From an uncultured Clostridia bacterium (GTDB taxonomy: Bacteria; Bacillota; Clostridia; UMGS1810), in assembly GCA_937959315.1 (NCBI GenBank), contig CALGRC010000003.1, positions 1-50,988 of the forward strand: DNA of 50,988 bases, read 5' to 3'. Each line of letters begins with the position of its first letter. Positions within the stretch are counted from its first letter, which is position 1. A program made the position numbers and the translations under genes. Positions 1 through 8,583 of the stretch are shown one piece after another. Under the pieces are notes generated by a model, which searched no databases, was not told the DNA's origin, and saw only the letters and a list, made by a program, of their open reading frames with translations.

Positions 1-1035
1 GGCTATGCCCCAGAAATCGGCGCGCTGGACGTACTCAGCGCCACCATCCCCGCCGAATACTGCTTTGGCGCCTGCAAGGGCCAGGTCGCGCCGGGGCCGC
101 TGACTTTTGCCAAAATCTCCACAGATGAATTTAAGGGCGTGGTAAAATTTTATACCGGCGAGGGCGAATTTACCGACGATCCGATTCATACCCCGGGCGG
201 CAGTGCCTGTATCCAGGTCAAGGGCCTGCAAAAGCTGATGGAAGAAGACCCCACCTTTACCGTGACGCAAAATACCGAGACCCACCAAACCATTTTATCG
301 GGCGCGGGCGAACAGCACCTGGCGGTCATCGTCAGCAAGCTTGCTTCCAAATTCGGCGTATCAGTCGATTTGACCCCGCCCAAAATCGCCTACCGCGAGA
401 CCATCCGCAAAACGGTCAAAGCCGAAGGCAAACACAAAAAGCAATCGGGCGGCCACGGGCAGTACGGGCATGTTTGGATTACCTTTGAGCCGTGCGACAG
501 CGACACGCTGGTGTTTGAAGAGCAGGTGTTCGGCGGCAGCGTGCCCAAAAACTACTTCCCGGCCGTAGAAAAGGGCCTGCAGGACTGCATGGCGCACGGC
601 GTGGTTGCCGGCTACCCGGTAACCGGCCTCAAGGCCACGCTGTTAGACGGCAGCTACCACCCGGTGGATTCGTCGGAAATGGCGTTTAAAACCGCGGCTT
701 CGCTGGCCTACAAGGCAGGGCTGGCGCAGGCAGACCCGGTGCTTTTAGAGCCCATCGGCAATTTGCGGGTGGTGGCCAAAAACGCCTACACCGGCGATAT
801 TGTGGGCGATATCAACAAGCGCCGCGGCCGCATTTTGGGCATGAACCCGCTGGAAGGCGACCTGTCCGAGGTGCTTGCCGCCGTACCAGAGGCGGAAATG
901 GCCAGCTATGCCACCGATTTGCGCGCCGTCACCGGCGGGCGGGGCAGCTTTTCCTTCGCCTTTGACCACTACGAAGAGGTGCCGCGCAATTTGTATGATA
1001 AAATCATTGCCGACGCACAGCAGGATAAAAATTAA
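1..1035 (+). CDS. fusA: Elongation factor G, C-terminal part (cut by window start)
   Basis: The open frame runs from the first base, so about 344 C-terminal residues of a roughly 690-residue translation GTPase are visible and the G domain lies outside. EF-G moves tRNAs and mRNA through the ribosome after peptide transfer. Domain IV is clear from the QSGGHGQYG motif near visible residue 150, followed by the GVVAGYPVTG and LLDGSYHPVDSSE stretches; domain V carries the RRGRILGM motif. The sequence looks like the second, TetM-leaning EF-G group common in Clostridia rather than the copy in the str operon, and no ribosomal protein gene is next to it. It could therefore be an auxiliary EF-G; this part alone does not settle that. 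Confidence 0.88.
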   Translation, partial: GYAPEIGALDVLSATIPAEYCFGACKGQVAPGPLTFAKISTDEFKGVVKFYTGEGEFTDDPIHTPGGSACIQVKGLQKLMEEDPTFTVTQNTETHQTILSGAGEQHLAVIVSKLASKFGVSVDLTPPKIAYRETIRKTVKAEGKHKKQSGGHGQYGHVWITFEPCDSDTLVFEEQVFGGSVPKNYFPAVEKGLQDCMAHGVVAGYPVTGLKATLLDGSYHPVDSSEMAFKTAASLAYKAGLAQADPVLLEPIGNLRVVAKNAYTGDIVGDINKRRGRILGMNPLEGDLSEVLAAVPEAEMASYATDLRAVTGGRGSFSFAFDHYEEVPRNLYDKIIADAQQDKN

Positions 1036-1039
1036 CAGC

Positions 1040-1073
1040 AAAAAAGCTGCCCCTGGTTTGGGGCAGCTTTTTT
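1040..1073 (+). terminator. Rho-independent terminator after EF-G
   Basis: A perfect 14-base stem (AAAAAAGCTGCCCC with its complement) closes a 6-base loop and ends in a T-run, starting five bases after the EF-G stop codon. Confidence 0.92.
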
Positions 1074-1088
1074 GTATGCGGCCCGCGC

Positions 1089-1117
1089 TTGCCTTTTGCC
1101 AAAAACTGTGGTATGAT
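1089..1117 (+). promoter_or_regulatory. SigA-type promoter for the MATE gene
   Basis: TTGCCT and TATGAT hexamers are separated by 17 bases, and the gene starts about 40 bases downstream. Good match to the vegetative consensus; inferred only from sequence. Confidence 0.6.
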
Positions 1118-1155
1118 GAAAAAACTGACGTTTTTTGTAAAAGGAGTGACATAAA

Positions 1156-2523
1156 TTGGAACGTTCCAGCAAAATGGGCGAAGCGCCCATGCTCAAACTC
1201 ATCATTTCCATGTCGCTGCCGGCCATGTTTTCCATGCTGATACAAGCGCTGTACAACATTGTGGACTCCATGTTCGTCGCACAAATCGGCGAGGACGCGC
1301 TCACTGCCGTTTCACTGGCCTTCCCGGTACAAATGCTGCTGATTGCGGTGGGGGTGGGCACCGGCGTGGGCATCAACTCGCTGGTGGCCCGCCGGCTGGG
1401 CGAGCAGCACAGGGCCGACGCCGATGCAGCGGCCACCCACGGCATGGTGCTGGGCTTTTTGATGTGGGTGCTGTTCGCCGTTTTAGGCGCGCTGCTTACC
1501 CGGCCGTTTATTGGGCTGTTTACCGCAGACGCGCAAATTTTAAGCATGGGCAGCGACTATCTTTGGGTGGTTACCGTCTTTTCCTTTGGCGTATTTTTGG
1601 AGCTGACGGTGGAAAAAACCCTGCAAGCCACTGGGAATATGGTTTTCCCCATGCTGTTCCAGCTCACCGGGGCCGTCATCAATATCATTTTAGACCCCAT
1701 TTTCATCTTCGGGCTGGCAGGCGTCCCCGCATTCGGCGTCAAAGGCGCGGCCATCGCTACCGTCATCGGGCAGATTGCAGCTATGGCGCTGTCCATGTGC
1801 GTGATGTTTTTCAAAAAGCACGACGTCCATATCACCTTCCGCCATTTCAAATGGGACTGGCGTATTGTGCGCGATATCTACGCTGTCGGTGTGCCGTCCA
1901 TCATCATGCAGTCCATCGGCTCCTTTTTGGTCATGGGCTTAAACGCCGTATTGGCGCGGTTTGAATCTGCCGTCGCCGTACTGGGCATTTATTACAAGCT
2001 GCAATCGTTTGTGTTCATGCCGGTATTTGGGCTCACCCAGGGGGTGCTGCCCATCATGGGCTACAATTACGGCGCGCGCAGCAAGCAGCGGCTGATGCAC
2101 GCGCTCAAAATCGGCATTGTCATTGCCGTTGCCATTATGGCGCTGGGCACCTTGCTGTTCTGGCTGGGTACCGACTGGCTGCTGGCGCTGTTTAAAGCCA
2201 CGCCGCAGGATGCACCCGCCATGTATGCCACCGGCGTGGACGCACTGCGCCTGATTAGCCTGAGCTTTATCCCGGCGGCGCTGGGGATTTTGTTTTCCAC
2301 GCTGTTCCAGGCCACCGGCTTTGGCGTCCGTTCGCTCATTGTGTCAGTCTTGCGGCAGCTAGTGGTCATCCTGCCGTGCGCGTGGGCCTTTTCATTTATC
2401 AGTGTGCATGCGGTTTGGTATGCCTTCCCGCTGGCTGAAGTGGTATCGTTCGCCGTCAGTATCCTGCTGTTTTGGACGCTCTACAACAAGCGTCTCCGCC
2501 ACCTGGCGCCGGAGGCGGTATGA
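1156..2523 (+). CDS. MATE family multidrug/Na+ antiporter
   Basis: This 455-residue integral membrane protein belongs to the MATE exporters, which extrude drugs or metabolites in exchange for Na+ or H+. It has the usual length and about twelve hydrophobic segments in two similar halves, with the N-terminal signature PAMFSMLIQALYNIVDSMFV near residues 16-35 and a related PSIIMQSIGSFLVM stretch opening the second half. The start is a TTG with AAGGAG nine bases upstream; no ATG fits the alignment better. Its stop overlaps the start of the MGMT gene (ATGA), so the two are translationally coupled. The substrate cannot be told from sequence. Confidence 0.9.
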   Translation: MERSSKMGEAPMLKLIISMSLPAMFSMLIQALYNIVDSMFVAQIGEDALTAVSLAFPVQMLLIAVGVGTGVGINSLVARRLGEQHRADADAAATHGMVLGFLMWVLFAVLGALLTRPFIGLFTADAQILSMGSDYLWVVTVFSFGVFLELTVEKTLQATGNMVFPMLFQLTGAVINIILDPIFIFGLAGVPAFGVKGAAIATVIGQIAAMALSMCVMFFKKHDVHITFRHFKWDWRIVRDIYAVGVPSIIMQSIGSFLVMGLNAVLARFESAVAVLGIYYKLQSFVFMPVFGLTQGVLPIMGYNYGARSKQRLMHALKIGIVIAVAIMALGTLLFWLGTDWLLALFKATPQDAPAMYATGVDALRLISLSFIPAALGILFSTLFQATGFGVRSLIVSVLRQLVVILPCAWAFSFISVHAVWYAFPLAEVVSFAVSILLFWTLYNKRLRHLAPEAV

Positions 2524-2840
2524 GCGGGTTTTATGAAAAGGTGTACCAAGCGGTAGCCCGTATCCCGCGCGGCAAAGTTGCCACCTACGGGCAGATTGCC
2601 GCGCTGTGCGGCAGCCCGCGCGCCAGTCGCGCCGTCGGATGGGCGCTGCACGTCAACCCGTATCCCGGCGCCGTCCCCTGCCACCGGGTGGTCAACCGCC
2701 ATGGCGCGCTGTGCAAGGCGTTTGTATTCGGCGGGCCGGGCATCCAGCAAAAACTGCTGGAGGACGAGGGCGTTATGGTGGGCAATGACGGGAAAATCGA
2801 CCTATCCCGTTATCTGTGGGACATATCCAGCCAAACCTAG
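2520..2840 (+). CDS. Short MGMT-domain protein (DNA alkyl repair)
   Basis: A 106-residue protein made only of the C-terminal domain of O6-methylguanine-DNA methyltransferase. It has the winged-helix DNA-binding part (IPRGKVATYGQIA) and the PCHRV active-site motif at residues 53-57, with the alkyl-accepting Cys54 present. That Cys separates it from alkyltransferase-like proteins, which carry Trp there. The ribonuclease-like N-terminal domain of full-length MGMT is missing, as in many short clostridial homologues. I chose the ATG that overlaps the MATE stop because GGAGG lies just before it; an upstream in-frame ATG would lie inside the MATE gene. It may repair alkylated guanine or flag it for other repair enzymes. 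Confidence 0.85.
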   Translation: MSGFYEKVYQAVARIPRGKVATYGQIAALCGSPRASRAVGWALHVNPYPGAVPCHRVVNRHGALCKAFVFGGPGIQQKLLEDEGVMVGNDGKIDLSRYLWDISSQT

Positions 2841-2865
2841 CATATATATGATATCAAACCAAGGA

Positions 2866-2893
2866 AAACCGCACGCAGCCGTGCGGTTTTTTT
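2866..2893 (+). terminator. Rho-independent terminator after MGMT
   Basis: AACCGCACG pairs with CGTGCGGTT around a short loop, followed by a T-run. It separates the MATE-MGMT unit from spmAB. Confidence 0.88.
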
Positions 2894-2922
2894 ACGCCTT
2901 TTTTAAAGGAGGAGGAACAGCC

Positions 2923-3522
2923 ATGATGAACTATATCTGGGTGGGGATGGTGCTGTTTTCGCTTGCCTGCGCGGCGTTTACCGGCCGGCTGGACAAGACC
3001 ATGCAGGCGGCCTTTTCCGGCGCCAACCAGGCCCTTGCCACCGTACTGGGGTTTTTGGGGGTGATGTGCCTGTGGACGGGGCTGATGCGCATTGCTGAGC
3101 GCGCAGGGCTGACAAACGTGTTTGCCCGCGCCATCCGCCCGCTGGGGCGGCTGATATTCCCGCGCTTAGACCCCAAATCGCCCGCTTTTTCGGCCATTTC
3201 CATGAACATGGTCGCCAACATGCTGGGCCTTGCCAACGCCGCCACCCCGCTGGGGCTCAAAGCCATGCAGGAACTGGAACAGCGCAACCGTACGCCCGGC
3301 CGGGCCAGCGATGAAATGTGTGCATTCGTCGTGCTCAACACCGCATCCATCCAGCTCATCCCCTCTACCCTCATTGGCATCCGTGCGTCCATGGGCAGCG
3401 CCGCGCCCGCCGAAATCATCCTGCCCGTCTGGCTGGTGTCCATCGCTGCTGCCACGGCCGGTATTGCTGCGGTGCGGCTGTGCGCCGCCCGCGGGCGGCG
3501 GAAGGGGCGGGCGGCATGCTGA
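2923..3522 (+). CDS. spmA: Spore maturation protein A
   Basis: A 199-residue membrane protein of the SpmA (nucleoside-recognition Gate domain) family. In Bacillus, SpmA and SpmB are made in the mother cell and are needed for full dehydration of the spore core. Visible features are the family-typical start (MNYIWVGMVLFS), the FSGANQAL stretch and the conserved SMNMVANMLGLANAATPLG segment in the middle. The open frame extends far upstream, but the ATG preceded by AAAGGAGGAGGAA is the real start. The last seven bases overlap spmB, so the pair forms one coupled unit. Its presence suggests an endospore former, or a lineage that kept spore genes. Confidence 0.92.
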   Translation: MMNYIWVGMVLFSLACAAFTGRLDKTMQAAFSGANQALATVLGFLGVMCLWTGLMRIAERAGLTNVFARAIRPLGRLIFPRLDPKSPAFSAISMNMVANMLGLANAATPLGLKAMQELEQRNRTPGRASDEMCAFVVLNTASIQLIPSTLIGIRASMGSAAPAEIILPVWLVSIAAATAGIAAVRLCAARGRRKGRAAC

Positions 3523-4052
3523 GGGCAGTTTCGGCCATTTCCTCGTGGGCCATGCCGCTGATGATGTTTGGCATCCTCGCCTTCGGGCTTTACCGCCGGG
3601 TGCCGGTGTACGACGCCTTTTTAGAGGGCGCAAAGGAAGGCTTAAAAACCGGCGTTTCCATCATCCCGCCGATATTGGGGCTTTTAGTGGCCATCGGTAT
3701 GCTGCGGGCCTCCGGCGCGCTGGAGCTCATCACGGCCGCCATCCGCCCGGTGACCGATTTCCTGCGCTTCCCGCCCGAAATTGTCCCGTTCGCGCTCATG
3801 CGGCCCATGTCAGGCGGCGGGTCGCTGGCGCTGGCGACCGATTTGTTCCAGCAGTACGGCGCCGACAGCTTGATCGGCCGCGCGGTGTCGGTCATGATGG
3901 GTTCCACAGAGACAACATTTTATACACTCGCAGTGTATTTTGGCGCGGTGGGCGTTAAAAATACCCGCTACACCGTCAAATGCGCGCTTTTGGCCGACAT
4001 GGCCGGTATTTTGCTGTCAGTGTGGGTATGCTGTTTTGTTTTTGGCGGATAA
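3516..4052 (+). CDS. spmB: Spore maturation protein B
   Basis: A 178-residue partner of SpmA, also a Gate-domain membrane protein with several hydrophobic segments. Recognised by the VYDAFLEGAKEGLKT motif near residues 31-45, the MRPMSGGGSLA motif and the GSTETTFYTLAVYFGAVGVK stretch near the C-terminus, all strongly conserved in the family. The ATG lies inside the end of spmA in another frame, which points to translational coupling. Likely needed with SpmA for spore core dehydration; the small molecule moved, if any, is not known. Confidence 0.92.
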   Translation: MLRAVSAISSWAMPLMMFGILAFGLYRRVPVYDAFLEGAKEGLKTGVSIIPPILGLLVAIGMLRASGALELITAAIRPVTDFLRFPPEIVPFALMRPMSGGGSLALATDLFQQYGADSLIGRAVSVMMGSTETTFYTLAVYFGAVGVKNTRYTVKCALLADMAGILLSVWVCCFVFGG

Positions 4053-4056
4053 ATCC

Positions 4057-4085
4057 TTGCGAAATGCTGAAAATAATGATAAAAT
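4057..4085 (+). promoter_or_regulatory. SigA-type promoter for metG-tatD
   Basis: TTGCGA and TAAAAT hexamers with a 17-base spacer lie 34 bases before the metG ATG. No T-box leader or SAM riboswitch is present in the short 5' region. Confidence 0.5.
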
Positions 4086-4119
4086 AGGAAAAAGTGTTTA
4101 CAAAAGGAAGGGATTTCCC

Positions 4120-6042
4120 ATGAGCGAAAAATTTTATATTACGACGGCCATTGCCTATACCTCGCGCAAGCCGCACATCGGCAACACCTACGAGGCCATC
4201 TATACCGACGCCATTGCGCGGTTCCAGCGCATGCTGGGCAAGGATGTGTTTTTCTTGACCGGCACCGACGAGCACGGGCAGAAAATTGAGGAGATTGCCA
4301 AGGAAGCGGGCGTTTCCTGCCAGGACTATGTGGACGGGGTGGCGGGTGAAATCCGCGCCATTTGGGATAGGATGAACGTCAGCTACGATAAGTTTATCCG
4401 CACCACCGACGGCTATCACGTGAAGGCGGTACAAAAAATCTTCAAACAGCTCTACGACCAGGGGGACATTTACAAGGGCGAATACGAGGGCTGGTACTGT
4501 ACGCCGTGCGAGTCCTTTTTCACCGACACGCAGATTGTGGACGGCAAGTGCCCCGACTGCGGCCGCCCGGTGCAAAAGACCAAGGAAGAGGCGTACTTTT
4601 TCAAAATGTCCAACTACCAGGACAAGCTGATGGATTATATCGAGTCCCATCCGGAGTTTATCCAGCCGGAAAGCCGCAAAAAAGAGATGGTCAACAACTT
4701 TTTAAAGCCGGGCCTGCAGGATTTGTGCGTATCCCGCACATCGTTCAAATGGGGCATCCCCGTCACCTTTGATGACAAGCACGTCATCTATGTGTGGATT
4801 GACGCGCTTTCCAACTACATCACGGCGCTGGGCTACGGCTCGGACGACGACAGCCTGTACCGCAAATACTGGCCGGCGGATGTACACGTCATCGGCAAGG
4901 ACATTTTGCGGTTCCATACGATATACTGGCCCATTATGCTCATGGCACTGGGGCAGCCGCTGCCCAAGCAGATTTTTGGGCACCCGTGGCTGCTGTTTGG
5001 CGAAGACAAAATGAGCAAATCGCGCGGCAACGTCATTTACGCCGACCATTTGGCGGACAAATTCGGCACCGACGCGGTGCGTTACTATGTGCTGCGCGAG
5101 ATGCCCTTTGCGCAGGACGGGACCATTACGTATGAAAACATCATCGCCCGCTACAACGCCGATTTGGCAAACACGCTGGGCAACCTGGTCAACCGCACGG
5201 TGGCCATGGCGCAGAAATATTTCGGCGGCAAAGTCGCCTGCACCGGCGCATCCGACCCGCTGGACGGCGAGGTGATGGCGCAGTGCGCCGCCGCCCGGGA
5301 CGAGCTGGTGGCAAAAATGAACGAGCTGCGTGCCGCCGACGCGCTGGAAAGCTTAATGGCGCTGGCGCGGCGGTGCAACAAATACATCGACGAGACCGCG
5401 CCGTGGGCGCTGGCCAAGGAGGAATCCAAGCTGCCGCGGCTGCAAACGGTGCTGTACACCCTGCTGGAAGCCATCCGGTTTATCGGCATCCTGTGCGCGC
5501 CGTTTATGCCCGAAACATCTGAAAAAATCCTGGCGCAGATTGGCGCGGAGGAAACTGGTTTTGAAAGCCTGTCCGCCTTCCGGCTGGACGCACAGGTGCA
5601 GGCCGGAACCCCCGAACCGCTGTTTGCGCGCATTGACGAAAAGAAGCTGCTCTCAGAGCTGGCCGCCGCAGCGCCTGCGCCGGAAGCCAAAAAAGAGGAA
5701 AAGGGGCCGGAGACCAAGCCGGAAATTACCATCGACGACTTTGGAAAAATAGAACTCAAAGTTGGAAAAGTGCTGGAATGCAAGCCAGTGGAGGGCGCGG
5801 ACAAGCTGCTGGTGTCGCAAATCCAAATCGGCGGCGAGGTGCGGCAGATTGTCTCGGGCATTGCCAAATACTACACGCCGGACGAAATGGTGGGCAAAAA
5901 GGTGGTTGTCGTCACCAACCTAAAGCCGGTCAAGCTGCGCGGGGTGCTCAGCCAGGGCATGGTGCTGTGCGCGTCAGAGGGCGGCAAACTGTCGCTGGTA
6001 TCGCCGGACGACGCCATTCCCGACGGCGCGGAGGTGCGGTAA
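4120..6042 (+). CDS. metG: Methionyl-tRNA synthetase with C-terminal tRNA-binding domain
   Basis: A 640-residue class I synthetase that charges tRNA-Met, in the cytoplasm. The HIGH-type motif is HIGN at residues 19-22, KMSKS is at 297-301, and a zinc-binding knuckle is formed by CTPC and CPDC (Cys127, Cys130, Cys144, Cys147). The last 100 residues are an EMAP II-like tRNA-binding domain (IDDFGKIELKVGKV to the end), which in this family makes the dimer and improves tRNA binding. A charged AAAAPEAKKEEK linker joins the parts. The ATG has AAGGAAGGG just upstream; an upstream extension of the frame is not part of the protein. tatD follows directly on the stop codon. Confidence 0.96.
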   Translation: MSEKFYITTAIAYTSRKPHIGNTYEAIYTDAIARFQRMLGKDVFFLTGTDEHGQKIEEIAKEAGVSCQDYVDGVAGEIRAIWDRMNVSYDKFIRTTDGYHVKAVQKIFKQLYDQGDIYKGEYEGWYCTPCESFFTDTQIVDGKCPDCGRPVQKTKEEAYFFKMSNYQDKLMDYIESHPEFIQPESRKKEMVNNFLKPGLQDLCVSRTSFKWGIPVTFDDKHVIYVWIDALSNYITALGYGSDDDSLYRKYWPADVHVIGKDILRFHTIYWPIMLMALGQPLPKQIFGHPWLLFGEDKMSKSRGNVIYADHLADKFGTDAVRYYVLREMPFAQDGTITYENIIARYNADLANTLGNLVNRTVAMAQKYFGGKVACTGASDPLDGEVMAQCAAARDELVAKMNELRAADALESLMALARRCNKYIDETAPWALAKEESKLPRLQTVLYTLLEAIRFIGILCAPFMPETSEKILAQIGAEETGFESLSAFRLDAQVQAGTPEPLFARIDEKKLLSELAAAAPAPEAKKEEKGPETKPEITIDDFGKIELKVGKVLECKPVEGADKLLVSQIQIGGEVRQIVSGIAKYYTPDEMVGKKVVVVTNLKPVKLRGVLSQGMVLCASEGGKLSLVSPDDAIPDGAEVR

Positions 6043-6810
6043 ATGTACTTTGATTCCCATGCGCACTTTGACGACCGCCAGTTTGACGCCGACCGGGAAG
6101 CGCTGCTGTCCTCCATGGCGGCAAACGGCATTTCCAACATTGTGGACATTGGCGCGGATTTGCCCAGCAGCCGCCGGGCAGTCAAGCTTGCTGAAACCTA
6201 CCCGTTCCTGTACGCAGCGGTGGGGGTCCACCCCAGCGAGGTGGGACGGATGGACGAAGGGACGCTGACTGCCATTGCCGAGCTGTGCCAGCAGCATAAA
6301 AAGGTGGTGGCCATCGGCGAAATTGGCCTGGACTACCACTACGACGACGGCCCGGCGCGCAGCACGCAGGTTTTTTGGTTCAAACAGCAAATGAAGCTGG
6401 CATGGCACCTGAAAAAGCCGGTTGTCATCCACAGCCGGGACGCAACGGAAGACACCATCAAGGTTTTAAAGCAGGAAAAAGCGCACGGCGGGATCCTGCA
6501 CTGCTTTTCAGGAAGCTGGGAGAGTGCGAAAATCTTTTTGGACTTGGGCTACCACATCTCGTTTGCCGGGCCGGTGACCTTTAAAAATGCGCGCAGCCTG
6601 CCAGACGTTGCGGCGCGTGTGCCGGACGGACGGCTGCTCATTGAAACCGACTGCCCGTACCTTGCGCCCGAGCCCCACCGGGGGACGCGCAACAACTCCA
6701 TCTATGTCAAGGAAGTGGCAAAAAAGCTGGCTGAGATCCGCGGCACCACGCCCGAAGCCATTGCCCGCCTGACATCTGACAACGCAAAACGGCTATTCCA
6801 TATCCAATAA
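6043..6810 (+). CDS. tatD: TatD family metal-dependent DNase
   Basis: A 255-residue TIM-barrel hydrolase, a 3'-5' DNase in characterised members, linked to DNA repair. Metal ligands are visible in order: DSHAHFDD at the N-terminus, GEIGLDYH near residue 90, VIHSRDA near 127, LHCFSGS near 151 and ETDCPYLAP near 204. The ATG follows the metG TAA immediately, so the two genes share a transcript, as they do in Bacillus (metS-yabD). A strong terminator follows. Confidence 0.93.
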   Translation: MYFDSHAHFDDRQFDADREALLSSMAANGISNIVDIGADLPSSRRAVKLAETYPFLYAAVGVHPSEVGRMDEGTLTAIAELCQQHKKVVAIGEIGLDYHYDDGPARSTQVFWFKQQMKLAWHLKKPVVIHSRDATEDTIKVLKQEKAHGGILHCFSGSWESAKIFLDLGYHISFAGPVTFKNARSLPDVAARVPDGRLLIETDCPYLAPEPHRGTRNNSIYVKEVAKKLAEIRGTTPEAIARLTSDNAKRLFHIQ

Positions 6811-6813
6811 TAC

Positions 6814-6854
6814 AAAAAAACGCGGGATGCAATAAAGGAATCCCGCGTTTTTTT
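6814..6854 (+). terminator. Rho-independent terminator after tatD
   Basis: An A-run and CGCGGGAT pair with ATCCCGCG and the following T-run around an 11-base loop. Confidence 0.88.
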
Positions 6855-6905
6855 GTTATTTTACAAATTTTTTATAAATTCTTCATCTGGATTTATGAAT
6901 CCTCT

Positions 6906-6913
6906 GCTATGAT
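6906..6913 (+). promoter_or_regulatory. Extended -10 promoter for the small ABC pair
   Basis: TGCTATGAT forms an extended -10 element 45 bases before the next gene; no good -35 box lies at the right distance. Confidence 0.4.
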
Positions 6914-6957
6914 AAAATCGTTCTAGACAATAGAAAGGACAAAGGAGGATGGCGCCC

Positions 6958-7296
6958 ATGCTGCCAATTGTCAAATTTGAACTGAAAAAAGCCCTGCGCA
7001 ACGGAAGCTTTTTTGCCTGCGGCGCGGTCTGCCTGCTGGGGATCGCCATATTGGCGGTCTGGATGCAGTCGCTGTCCGCCGTCCGGCTGATGCGCGTATT
7101 CCCCCTCCTTGCCATCCCGGCGGCGGCTGTTTGTATGCCCAATGTCCGGCAGGGCGCCTCCCCGCTGTTTCTTTCGTTCCCCCTGCGGCGGCGCGCGGTG
7201 GCTGCGGGCAAATGCTCCGCCGCCGCGCTGACGCTGCTATTTTGGGCAGGCATCTGCACGCTGGTACTGCTGGCGCCCGCGCTGTTTGCCCGGTAA
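6958..7296 (+). CDS. Small membrane protein, ABC-2 permease-like fragment
   Basis: A 112-residue protein with about three hydrophobic segments (near residues 19-37, 44-60 and 85-108) and an amphipathic N-terminal stretch (IVKFELKKALRNGSFF) like the beginning of ABC-2 type permeases. A full permease has about six segments, so this is half-size. The ATG chosen lies nine bases after AAAGGAGG; the ATG inside that ribosome-binding site is too close. The ABC ATPase gene follows after 15 bases, which supports a transporter role. It may be a truncated relic or a mini-permease that works as an oligomer. I do not recognise a named family. Confidence 0.6.
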   Translation: MLPIVKFELKKALRNGSFFACGAVCLLGIAILAVWMQSLSAVRLMRVFPLLAIPAAAVCMPNVRQGASPLFLSFPLRRRAVAAGKCSAAALTLLFWAGICTLVLLAPALFAR

Positions 7297-7311
7297 GGAG
7301 GCCTGCAGATT

Positions 7312-7923
7312 ATGCCACTTACCGTAGCCAACCTTTGCAAATCCTATGGGCAGGCGCCCATATTCCAACATATATCTTTTTGCGCAGACGCAGGCGCGTT
7401 TGCCATTACCGGCGCGCCGGGCAGCGGCAAAAGCACGCTTTTCCGGATGATAGCCGGCCTGGAAGCCCCGGACAGCGGCAGGGTGCTGCTGGATGGGCAA
7501 AATTTGTACACAACCCCCGGCCTTGCCAAACGGCAGGTTGGGTTTTTGCCGCAGCGGCCGGTGCTGGACGGCGACGCCACAGCGGCGGATGTGCTGCACC
7601 TGTGTGCGCAGCTATCGGGCGAAAAGGACCGGCTGCGCCGCATTTACCAGGTAGAACGGCTGCTGCACCAGCTGGGGCTGGAAGGGGAAGCAAGGCAAAA
7701 AACAGCCCTTTTCACACTGGGTATGAAAAAACGGCTGTATCTGGCGGCCTGCCTTATCAAGCATCCCCGCGTGCTGCTGCTGGACGCCCCCGACCAAGGG
7801 CTAAACGGCTATGAACGGCAGCTAGTATCCGCCGTCATTGCACAGCAGGCCGCAAGCATTCCAGTGCTGTGCGCCCTGCAAAACCCAGCCGCCTTTTCGC
7901 TGCCGGTGCTGGCCGCTTTATAA
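7312..7923 (+). CDS. ABC transporter ATP-binding protein with degenerate catalytic motifs
   Basis: A 203-residue nucleotide-binding subunit. The P-loop GAPGSGKST (residues 34-42) and the Q-loop (Q81 in GFLPQRP) are intact. The signature region reads FTLGMKKR instead of LSGGQ or SKGMKQR. The Walker B end reads LLLDAP, so the catalytic Glu after Asp158 is Ala159. The H-loop His is replaced, with ALQNP around residue 190. Such a protein may bind ATP but should hydrolyse it poorly. It follows the half-size permease and has AAGGAGG about nine bases upstream. The last six bases overlap the end of convergent ribU. Either a decaying exporter or an ATP-gated, non-hydrolysing device. Confidence 0.75.
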   Translation: MPLTVANLCKSYGQAPIFQHISFCADAGAFAITGAPGSGKSTLFRMIAGLEAPDSGRVLLDGQNLYTTPGLAKRQVGFLPQRPVLDGDATAADVLHLCAQLSGEKDRLRRIYQVERLLHQLGLEGEARQKTALFTLGMKKRLYLAACLIKHPRVLLLDAPDQGLNGYERQLVSAVIAQQAASIPVLCALQNPAAFSLPVLAAL

Positions 7924-8463
7924 CGGCAGATCATCCCTGCTGCGGCGCAGGCGTACCACCACCGGCCGGTAGAGCAATACCGCCAAAAGCGCGTTAATGC
8001 CGCCCTTGATGAGGTTAAACGGCAAAAATACAGGGATCAGCATTTGTACCACCGCTTCCCGCGGCGTTTTTAAATACAGCGGCGTCAGCAGATAATTCCA
8101 CAGCAGCATCACAACCGTCATGGCCGCAACGCCGGCCAAAAGCCCCGCAACCGCACCTTTGAAGGAGCGGTTTTTTTGATACGCCCACGCGGCCACACAG
8201 GCAAACGCACAGGAGGATATGACGTTCATCACCATACCGATGGGGCCGGTGGAACTGATGGTCACCATTTCGGCCAGCGATACCACCAGCGACACCGCAA
8301 ACGCGGCCAGCGGCCCATACAGCAGCCCGCCGATGACAATAATGACATCCTTCGGCTCATAACTTAAAAAAGCAAACATCGGTATGCGGCACACCGCCAC
8401 TGCCACATAGGCCATGGCGCACAGCATCCCGATTATTGTAATGGTTTTGGTACGGTCTTTCAT
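7918..8463 (-). CDS. ribU: Riboflavin ECF transporter S component RibU
   Basis: A 181-residue, six-helix membrane protein that binds riboflavin and works with the shared EcfA-EcfA'-EcfT module, which is not in this window. The RibU/QueT-like start (TITIIGMLCAMAYVAVAV) and the FLSYEPKDVIIVIGGLLYGPL segment are typical. Identification as RibU rests mainly on the FMN riboswitch directly upstream. The ATG has a purine-rich AAAGGGG upstream. The gene ends with charged residues (VRLRRSRDD) and overlaps the last codons of the convergent ABC gene. Probably a single-gene unit switched off when FMN is plentiful. Confidence 0.92.
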   Translation of the reverse strand: MKDRTKTITIIGMLCAMAYVAVAVCRIPMFAFLSYEPKDVIIVIGGLLYGPLAAFAVSLVVSLAEMVTISSTGPIGMVMNVISSCAFACVAAWAYQKNRSFKGAVAGLLAGVAAMTVVMLLWNYLLTPLYLKTPREAVVQMLIPVFLPFNLIKGGINALLAVLLYRPVVVRLRRSRDDLPL

Positions 8464-8498
8464 GTTGACAGCCCCTTTCTGAAATTAAAAATACAAAC

Positions 8499-8534
8499 AA
8501 AAAACGCGCCCGGAGGATTTTTCTTCCGGGCGCG
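8499..8534 (-). terminator. Terminator hairpin of the FMN riboswitch
   Basis: On the minus strand, CGCGCCCGGA pairs with TCCGGGCGCG and is followed by a T-run, about 36 bases before ribU. A second GC-rich hairpin (GGCAGGC with GCCTGCC, 8547-8577) lies between it and the aptamer. Both belong to the expression platform, so control is probably by early termination. Confidence 0.85.
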
Positions 8535-8583
8535 CGTCCTTTTGCCGGGCAGGCTGCACATATGCACGGCCTGCCGCTTTTTC

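Noticed and set aside
2578..2922. N-terminal extension of spmA through the MGMT gene
   Set aside because: The extra part overlaps MGMT and a terminator; a strong ribosome-binding site marks the ATG at 2923.
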